Positions 54,626 to 64,000 of a stretch of 64,000 nt of DNA are shown here, piece after piece. Numbering within the stretch: the first letter of the stretch is position 1; every line of letters begins with the position of its first letter. The stretch is from Gonapodya prolifera JEL478 (taxonomy: Eukaryota; Monoblepharomycota; Monoblepharidomycetes; Monoblepharidales; Gonapodyaceae): the NCBI GenBank assembly GCA_001574975.1, contig KQ965742.1, forward strand, positions 377,696-441,695, given 5' to 3'. The notes under the pieces were generated by a model that saw nothing but the letters and a program-made list of their open reading frames with translations, searched no databases and was not told the DNA's origin. The translations under genes were made by a program, and so were the position numbers.

Positions 54626-57600
54626 CTATTTCACGGCAACTGACTTCCTTGCGGCTTTCGACCTGGTCATACGAGTCGACTCTGGAGGTGATATCCGAGG
54701 TGGTTGAGCAACAGAAGCTCGCCCTATACGTTTCCTGGGCGCTGGAACAGGAGGCTCCATCGTTGTCTTCGCTGGTACGGCATCCACTTCCATTCTTGCG
54801 GAACTGACCTCCGCCACCGATCCAACCTCGGATACGCTGGGCAGGGGTCTCCGCGAAACGCTGACAGGAATCATGCTTCGTCGCTTTGCCTTCTTCGTTG
54901 GGCCGGGGGGAGAAGGCACAGTCGTTGTTTCCACGACTGCTGTCGACGCCTGTTGTTGGTCCGCTCGCTCCGAAAGACGCGGGCTCAGCACGAGGCCGAT
55001 CGCCCCTGCCGACGCGGCGGCGACACGGTCTGCCCTTCGACGAGGGCTATCGAGACGCGCGACGAGGTCAGACCGCAGACGGTCATTTCTAGGTCGAACA
55101 CGAGGCGTGACAGCAGGTGCCGCATCCAAGTCATCCGGGGGAAATACAATGTAATTGTCAGGATGAACATTTCTGCTCTTTGGAGTTGATTCAACCTCCA
55201 TGGCGTCAACACCAAAAGGTGCTTTCTGGAGAGTGATATCAGGAGACTCATAATGGTGTGGAGCAGCGGCAACTGGAGCATCATCTCCACTTTCTCTTCG
55301 CCGCTTCTTAGCACTACCTAGTGCTATTGCATTTGCGAATGGGATGGAAGGAGGCGGTGGGCTCAAAGAAGGTGGAGTGACTGGTGCTGCCCCGTTTGAG
55401 AGTGTGGGCACTGGAGGTGGGAGGCGTTGTGCTGATAGATATTTGCCGAAGTCCAGCTTGTGCAACTCCATATCAGTGGCCTTTTGGAAGTCCGCATCGT
55501 CTTCCCTTTCACCAATCGGATCATCGTTTTGGGGTACTTCGTCGGGCCCATCTTCCAATTCGAATTCGGTGAACTCGCCATCTTCATCCTCGGTACCATT
55601 AGCAAGAGCATCATCTCCAGCGGGCCCTCCACCGTGCTGTATGAATTCCTCCAGGACTCGGATCGCCTCTTCCCATGTTTCAGTTAAACGCGTGTCGTCT
55701 TCCCGCATTCTCGCCCGCGAAACAATACCGACAATCCTAAGAAGGGCCGTAACAAAGTCTCTGGTTGCCCTTCCGTCCGCAAACTCCCCATAGAGTTTTT
55801 CGAGCACTTCGTATCGGTTCTGATTATCGTCCCGTTCGTGCTCTGCTCGGATCAGGTGTACCTCAAGGGCTTTTGGACCTTCAGAAGGAAGAAGATTCGA
55901 AAGACGCTCTAGTGCTCCTTGGACTCGCAATGCGGCCCGTCTATGGGTCTCCATGCGGGCGATGATAAACTTCAGGCGCTCCTCAATAGCGTGTACTGCC
56001 TGCTCTGTGAGTTGCCTCACGGTGACAAGTTCAGGAACGTCTCCTTCATCCCCACACGCAACTTCCAAAAGAGTTTGCAGAGTGGAAAGGCGGTCCTCCA
56101 ACAGTAGTTTCCGGACATCGTAGCGGTGGACGGAAGAGCGGTGAGCGCGAAGCTTTTTGTACAGTGTTCTGGTTCGTTTGATCGCCTCTGCAGCAGGGGC
56201 AGAGCCGATGTGGTCTGGCGAATTCCAGGCATCGTCTGGGATAATTTCAGTTGCAGGGCTGGACGCTCCCAATTGAGATTTGAGTTCGGTAACCTGATTA
56301 CGAAGATCCTAGACCCGCACAGTAATGGGAATGGGGTTGACGTGCCCAAGAGTGAACCCCTGTCATAAATTCCTCACCTCGATGATTTTCCCGTACTCTC
56401 CAATATGTGAGTCCACATCCACAGTGTTCTTTTGTATCTTTGTTCGAATATTCTTCGCTCGATTCGCGTACTGTAATGTGTTGTGGGTCTCCTCGTAGTG
56501 AATGCTGGCAGGGCTGACGGCTGCGATCATGACCACACGGCAGTTCCCCCCAAGGGAGTACTTGAGCAAACGAGTCAGTTTCGAGTCTCTGTAAGGAACA
56601 TGAGACGAAGTCGCAGGATTGCATAGCGCGTTGATACAGTTGCCAAGAGCGAGGAGCGACCTAGGAAAGCACAACATTGATCAGTTTCGTCTATTCGACA
56701 ATAGTCATTTGTACTCACCTGTTGATTTTTGCTCCCTCCTGCAGCCGATCTCCCCTGTTCTTCGTGACACTCGCTCGCTCACTTCCAGCCAAGTCGATAA
56801 TAGAGAGGACAGCAGTGTTCCACGATGCATGGGTTCCTGCCATCCGATCTTTCGTCCGGACATGAATTTGCAGAACAGCGTGACTCCTGGAACTAGCTTC
56901 ATTTGCTTCCGTTGGAGCTCTTGTACGGTTGTTGTTTCCATTGATTAGCAGCCGCATTATGTGGTCAACGTCGCGGGGACTGTGATGGGAAAGTCCAGAG
57001 ACCTGAACACTGACATCATCCTCTCGAAGCTCAAGGCCAGTTGGAGGCGCAGAGTCGGGAGCTAAGAGGTCCCTGATAGTCTCGTTGCTGGAAAGGTCGT
57101 TGTAGTAATACGAAGATAGGGTGTACTTTTCTCAGAAACTCACTAAACCTCAAGGTAAGAGACTGATGCCTCTGTGATTCGATCATTTCGAGAATCCCGG
57201 ATGCATTGAAAGAGGTCCCGCATGGTTCGAAAAATAACGCCTTGATTTCCGCCGGCAAGGACGAAAAATTCAGAGTTGCACCATTCACTCAAAGTTCCAC
57301 AAAGACGTACCGGGATCATTCTGAGTACCCGTTATTGTATGAGTCTTTCCACAGCCAGTGGCACCATAAGCGAATACCGTGGCGTTAAACCTATGGGAAA
57401 CCCGAGTGGTGGTTATGAAAACTGTAATTTGAGAAAGCAACTGTTCCTGCGCACCCGTTGAGGACTCCTTCAATCAGAGGCTTCGTCGTATTCTCATAGA
57501 CCTCCTGTTGCGTCGCGTTTTCGTCCTTTTTCCCACAGGAACGAGCAGAGAGTGTGCAGTCAGAAAGGTTTCGGTGTCCCAAGGAAAACATTGCTCCGAC

Positions 57601-57982
57601 TCACAAAGACTCTGTCGAACGTATATGGTATGTTCTTAAATCGTTTAGTACCCGGCACGTGGTACGTCGATTGGGTTGCGTTCTTCTCCGGCGGATCGAA
57701 GACAAGGACCTTCTCATTGAGGACAGATACGATGTGCCGGATTGGCGGCTGTCCGTTTCCAAGATGCTGCGATGCGCCGTTCGTCGAAGAAGTAGAGATT
57801 CCTGGAAGAAAAGGCGTTGGAAAAGTGGTCGGGAGTGGCTCGAGAGGGAGTCGAGCGATCTCCTTAGCGGAGAGGGGTCTGCAGCGGACCGTGACACGGA
57901 GCGATTCGGCGGATGATGCCAGGGACTTGTTTTCTCGTCTCAGCTGGCTGTTGGACAGGGAATCGCGAGAGCTGGAGAGCAT
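54626..57982 (-). CDS. Kinesin-8 family motor
   Basis: Reverse strand. The motor domain starts soon after [59 protein letters not shown] (P-loop in the kinesin-8 form), [30 protein letters not shown] (switch I), [12 protein letters not shown] (switch II), [31 protein letters not shown] and [16 protein letters not shown]. After the neck, the last 548 residues (54626-56272) are one exon: coiled coil ([20 protein letters not shown]), an acidic stretch, then a basic Ser/Pro tail ending [11 protein letters not shown], probably a microtubule-binding or nuclear-targeting tail. Kinesin-8 motors shorten microtubule plus ends and position chromosomes. Confidence 0.9.
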
Positions 57983-58174
57983 CTCGGTGAAGCTGCCGGC
58001 TTGGTGGCCTCTGGTAGGTTGACCTCAGTTATGAGTGAGTGCAGGGCGCACGGTTCAACCAAACTCAACTACGCTACATTTCTTTCCACAACCAACGAAA
58101 GAATTTTATTTATTATGCGTCGTTGCTTACAATTACGTCTTCACAACCCCATCTTCTAGATTTTTTCGATCTTA

Positions 58175-61100
58175 TCAATCTTCCTCATCGCTGTCTGCGA
58201 TGTCTACCTCGCTTTCCGTGCGTTCATTTTCGAACTGCAAGACGTTGGTCGGCATCCCAGACTGCTCGCTCATGTAGTTTGGGTGTTCGTGAATTGCCCG
58301 TCTCAAGATATCCGCCTCCTCGAAAATTTTACCAAAGTCGAGGTCTTTCCACTGCGAGCCCGGGAAGTAATCTTCGTACCACAGTTCTTGAACCCAAGAA
58401 GCTCGCCCAGACAGCTTTTTCCTTCTTGCGAAGAATTCTTCGCTGGTCTCGGGACCTACATAGAACAAGCCCTGTCAGTATCTGTGAACCAACAGTTCGA
58501 CCAGGGAATCTCACCTGCAGCTTGAACAATTTCAGCTCTCGCTTCTTCTGAGGCTGTGTCATCACTGACTCGATGTGACAAATTATCGTTTGTAGCCAAT
58601 GCATCCAGCTTGCGAGTCAGTGTACCATCTGCGACGCCGTGTGCAGCATAAAGCCAGTTCACAGCATTTGCCTGGAGCAAAGAGGAATCGAAAATCAACA
58701 ACCAGAAAACATGCTCTTCGCACCACTTACGACAGTGAAAAAGGTCTCGTAGGAATGTGTGGAACCTGCGGCAGCGGTCGCGTACAGTTCGCACAACTCT
58801 TCGTCCATCAGAAGACGATACATCCAGTCGGCCACGATGTCCACTCGACCCAAGGGAACTTGCATTGGATTAAGAGCTGGCTGGCCAGCGCGGCCCTGTC
58901 CGTCAACCGGGACGAGGATTCCTGGCACCACGTTTCAGATGACGAGGTCCAAATTCAACAAATACGATCACTCACCGTTCCGGTATTGAATCACTTGGTG
59001 TGGGATTCCACCAGCACCGTAACAGATAATAGGCTTCCCCTTGATAAGACTGGAGGCGCGACGATCAACACTGCGAACATCCTAGACAAAGATGACACTC
59101 ACCATTCTGTGACCTTGATCTCGAAGCCCTCTCGGTAGGATAGCTGAGTAGCAAGCTTCGCACCTTGAACCAACGCATTCAAAAGTTGATCGCTGGGGAA
59201 AAGTCTGCAGGCATGGTTGTTTGTCGCAGTGCCAACAGCAGGAGAGCTAAATGAGCAACAAATCCGCACCTTGCAGCGATAATGTCGTTCTAAGATTTTG
59301 ATCACATATGAGCCCATTGTTGATGCTCACACAGTGGAGATCTCACCGCAATTCCCGAGAACTCGTCCCGAGACAGAAGCTCACGCAGCTCTTCAAACAC
59401 AACTGTGCCGTCCGGGTCGTCCACGCTTCCATGACCTGCAAGGACCAATTGCGGAACCTTTGATTGCTCGGTTTGTTCCGCTGCCATCCTGTCGCGAAGA
59501 ATCTTGTAGGCCCGAACTAAGTCTGGTATTCCTTTGCTTGGGTCGAAGCGGGCAATCTGAATGATGTAGGGCCTCTCGTAGAATGCTACCTTCTTGCGGG
59601 ACTGGTCGAACGCGATGCGGTTGAAGAGTGCATGGCTGAAATGGCACAATGATGCTGGGAAACGGAGTGATGATCACAGCAATTCACTTACTAATAGAAG
59701 AGATCCTCTGTCCTCAGATCTTTGTTAAGCCCGTCTAGTCGATCAGTCACAGCTGGCATGTAGACGAGACGGTTCAGTGGAACTTGATCTGGTACAAAGG
59801 TCTTGACCGGGTGGAACACGAAGAGGTCACTGTCCTTAATGAAGTTCCAAAGATAATTCCACACTTTCGCCGTTTGGCTCTCAGGATCGGCCTTGATAAT
59901 ATCCTTCATACAGCAGTGGATCCGCAGTCAGAGGGCTATGCTTGTGGACGCCCAATCCTAATCACTTACGTTGCGTACTTCAATATGGCATCGAAATATT
60001 ATCTTCGCAGTAGGATTGACCTTTTTGATTATCGGAAGCATCGCAACCACTTGAGGGCTACATTTGCATCGAAACATTACGTTCATCGCTTTGGCACAAG
60101 GGGAAGCGCAAGCTCACTCGTCCATCACAAACACGTCCGTTTTGACGAAGGGTCCATCGGCAAAGTACCTATATACGCGTTGATCGATTATCTTTTTATG
60201 GACCTTGTAACTTGACGAACCTTTCTGCATTGTCCCGGCACCAGTCCTCGTAAATCGTTTGGTCCTCATCAGTGAAAATGACGTCCTTGCCAGCAACACC
60301 CTGAAGCACGTTGTGCATTCGCCGTTTGGTAATGTCGAACACCTGATCGCACACGTAATTATGAAGTTCTCCATTTGTTTCATGGTTCAACACATGTCGT
60401 ACTGACCTCCGGTTTAGGTTTCATCACAAACCTGCAGTGAGCAAGTAGTCAAAATGGAGTCGCGATAACCTCCGTCACGGGCACTGACCAGCGAACATTC
60501 ACATTCAACAGTCGGAAAAGGCGCATTAACGCATGTCGCATCAAGGCTACACCTCCACCTTGCGGTGTTGAGTTGAAAAAGCTTGGGGAAGAAGGGTGGG
60601 AAATCAGCGGATTACGAGAATTTCACTTTTCAAGGCACACCTTATTCGAAAATTTCTTTCCCTTGATTTGGAGCAGAGATCTTGTAACACGTGCCACGTC
60701 TGAGACGATGTTATTCTTTGATACTGCACGTTGTAAACTTAGTGACTGTGTTGGAAAGGGCGGTCCCAAATCTTCCAGCTTACATCCACAAGGTCCTGAG
60801 GTAAATAGTAGAATGCAGGTGAGTTCATCATCTCAGATTTTGTCTATCAATAAAAGTCTTACCGCAATGTGAATTCGAGCATTCATGTCTACTTCAACTG
60901 GAAAGAATCATCAATCGTTGGAACCCTTGCTATCTTGTGACACAGGGTTTCTATTTACCTTCGTGTCGGAAGCCCACGCTGATTCTGGGAAGACCACCTA
61001 CAGCAACAGCAGGTGCTAGGAATCCTAGAGCTTTCCGTGCCGCTGAGCAAGCTCTTTCGTCAATCGAGGATCCCTTCGTACTTGTGCAAGCATATGGTTA

Positions 61101-62232
61101 CGTGGAAACCAACCACATCTCATAAACTCGTACGATTTACCTGACAACGAACGGCAATATGTCGAGCTCCCTCCAGAGGCGAACGGGAAGCCGAAAGGGG
61201 TAGGTTTTGGAGGTTGTTTTGTCTGTTGAGGGATACAAAGATATGGCCCATACGTTCAGAAAGACAGCATCACTAGTAAATTACCGGTAATAGTGCTAAT
61301 CCCCCTCGTGTTTGCCATTGGTGTCGGTGGCCTCCTTGGCGTTGCAGTGAAGTAGGAAGATTCCTTCCCACGCTCTACTGTGGGGCTGATGATTGGTGAT
61401 AAGGGCACTGGCGAAGCAACTCGTTGATAAGGCCCATAAGAATGCTGAGAGACACCCGGTTGGAGATTGGAACTTGGCGGAGCCCGAACCCCGATGCCAC
61501 AGGCATGAATCTTGCAGGCAAAATGTAAGGGTTCACATTGCGACGTGGAACCCAAAGGAGCCATACCTTGCAGTTTTCATGTCTCATATATTCCTCAAGC
61601 CATCTGTACCTTATGTTAGGTTTGTGACCCTAAAAGAAGAAAGTAGTACTCACAAGATGATGCCATCTTCCATAGCGTTCAAAGTCTTTTCAAAGTCCAC
61701 TTCGTATCCATCTGCGGTTACTTCTCCAATAGGAGTTTCCGGCGTGCGCTCAATGAAATCTTCATCCCAGAACACAGTAATGTTTAACCTCTGTCAGAAA
61801 TTGGGCATCCTCTCGAGGGACTCACAATCTCTAAAAATCGCAAACAATGTCAATCATCAAGAGTGGAATAAATCAATTTATAAAGTCGGAAAGCTCATTC
61901 TACGACTTTCACACAACGCACAACCCGTAAAATCCGTCATGGATAAAAATGCAGAAATGGGGGAACGGGTCGAACTCGAGCTGGGGAATCATGGTCTCGC
62001 ATCAGCAGCAATGGAGATACTATGATATCACACTCACTTCAATGCCGACGTAAGAAGACTGTGGGAGAATACCGATGTCACCACGAAAGGCTGCCCTAGC
62101 TGTTGTCGAATCGGCACCGGCCTGGGCTGTGAACCCTTCCTTCATGCTTTTTGGAAGTTGTGGTGGTCTGATTTCTGATAGATGTATAGCGGGAACTGGT
62201 GGTTTTGAGTGCTCGAGTTTACTGCTTTCCAT
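58175..62232 (-). CDS. Trehalose synthase/phosphorylase, GT4 (ccg-9-like)
   Basis: Reverse strand, many exons. N terminus MESSKLEHSKPPVPAIHLSE, then DIGILPQSSYVGIE. Further on come VFWDEDFIERTPETPIGEVT, VDFEKTLNAMEDGII, DITKRRMHNVLQGVAGKDVI, FTDEDQTIYEDWCRDNAERF, AKVWNYLWNFIKDSDLFVFH, PVKTFVPDQV, YIIQIARFDPSKGIPDLVRA (GT4 core) and PQLVLAGHGSVDDPDG. The end is acidic (VDIADSDEED). These match fungal trehalose synthase/phosphorylase such as Neurospora ccg-9, which reversibly joins glucose and glucose 1-phosphate. With the TPS gene at 7313 the window carries two trehalose routes. Splicing in 59900-61600 is approximate; an upstream coding exon (62342-62617) could add an N-terminal piece. Confidence 0.82.
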
Positions 62233-62341
62233 CTTTTGGGAGAGAGGGGGAAAGAGAAGAGGTTGACGGTGAGGAAATAAGAGAGGGTGACAGTGACGTC
62301 AACGTGACAAGAAGGCGACACCGGGAGGGAGTGGGACTCTG

Positions 62342-62617
62342 CTAGCGTACCATGCCATCGTGAAATCCTCTATCTTGGATCTTGTCTATCGTCAGTTTTG
62401 GTGGTGTTTTGCTGCCAATCGGGGTGGGAAGTGAACTTGACTCCGTCCGACCCAATGCAGCATCCGTGCCTGCATTGCCAGCGGCGTCGGACTCCTTTTC
62501 TTTCGTAAGCATCTTGGGTGACCGTTCCTTGAGTCCACTTTTTCGCGAGGTTCGTTCCTTGTGATTGGCGATCGCACGGGAAAATATGCGTCCACCTGGA
62601 CAGAATAAATTGTACAT
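62342..62617 (-). CDS. Small open frame upstream of the trehalose synthase gene
   Basis: 91 codons, reverse strand, beginning MYNLFCPGGRIFSRAIANHK and ending GFHDGMVR-stop. Composition (Lys, Ser, Pro, Thr) is plausible for coding, but no domain is seen. A GTACGC donor follows GFHDGM, and an AAAAG acceptor lies just before the ATG at 62232 in the same phase. It may therefore be an upstream exon of the trehalose synthase, a mitochondrial-type leader or chance. Confidence 0.25.
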   Translation of the reverse strand: MYNLFCPGGRIFSRAIANHKERTSRKSGLKERSPKMLTKEKESDAAGNAGTDAALGRTESSSLPTPIGSKTPPKLTIDKIQDRGFHDGMVR

Positions 62618-62689
62618 TGAAAACTAAAATGCAAATAATATGCTAGTGAAAATTTGCCCACCCCTTGGCTCTTAAGTGTGTGGTGCTGT

Positions 62690-64000
<1,311 letters not shown>

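Overview
The window reads as nuclear DNA of a zoosporic (flagellated) fungus, most likely chytrid-like. Genes are dense and carry many short introns (about 50-90 nt, GT..AG). Fungal-type genes (Pho85-like CDK, RSC1/2-like remodeller subunit, ccg-9-like trehalose synthase, TPS) sit beside genes kept only by organisms with a motile cilium: radial spoke head protein 1, IFT81 and a CatSper auxiliary subunit. The genus cannot be told from sequence alone. No rRNA, tRNA, CRISPR or recognisable transposon was seen.

Layout. 1-416: 5' end of an unknown gene (-). 586-2466: double cyclic-nucleotide-binding protein (-), divergent from a MOB activator (2529-3599, +). 3681-4464: RSPH1. 4566-7231: DNAJC11-type J protein. 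7313-11348: TPS with a TPP-like tail whose catalytic motif is lost. 11437-12979: Pho85/CDK5-type kinase (-). 13079-14991: DNMT2 (-). 15190-19566: SNF2 helicase (+). 19655-23256: double-bromodomain BAH protein (-). 23379-24420: possible beta-helix/dioxygenase-like gene. 24421-28978: about 4.5 kb with no confident gene. 28979-30646: multi-pass membrane protein. 30970-35649: CatSper delta/epsilon-like subunit (+). 35683-37347: macro-HIT aprataxin-like protein (-). 37467-42235: VPS41 (-). 42347-43694: type II membrane glycosyltransferase-like protein (-). 43856-46875: ecdysoneless/SGT1 (-), divergent from IFT81 (46932-50033, +). 50959-53203: GT64 exostosin-like enzyme (+). 53227-54472: NECAP (-). 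54626-57982: kinesin-8 (-). 58175-62232: trehalose synthase/phosphorylase (-). 62690-64000: VPS4, truncated by the window edge (-).

Themes. (1) Cilium and motility: RSPH1, IFT81, the CatSper-like subunit and perhaps the cyclic-nucleotide-binding protein. (2) Trehalose: a UDP-glucose-dependent synthase and a GT4 trehalose synthase/phosphorylase. (3) Endosome/vacuole traffic: VPS41, VPS4 and NECAP. (4) Chromatin, DNA repair and RNA: SNF2 helicase, RSC-like subunit, aprataxin-like protein and DNMT2.

The two most notable observations are the CatSper auxiliary subunit in a fungal genome, and extreme micro-exons. The SNF2 gene needs a 2-nt, a 13-nt and an 11-nt exon to keep its frame, and the TPS gene needs a 7-nt exon. 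All exon models here were made by reading splice signals and protein family motifs by eye; no alignment or search was run.
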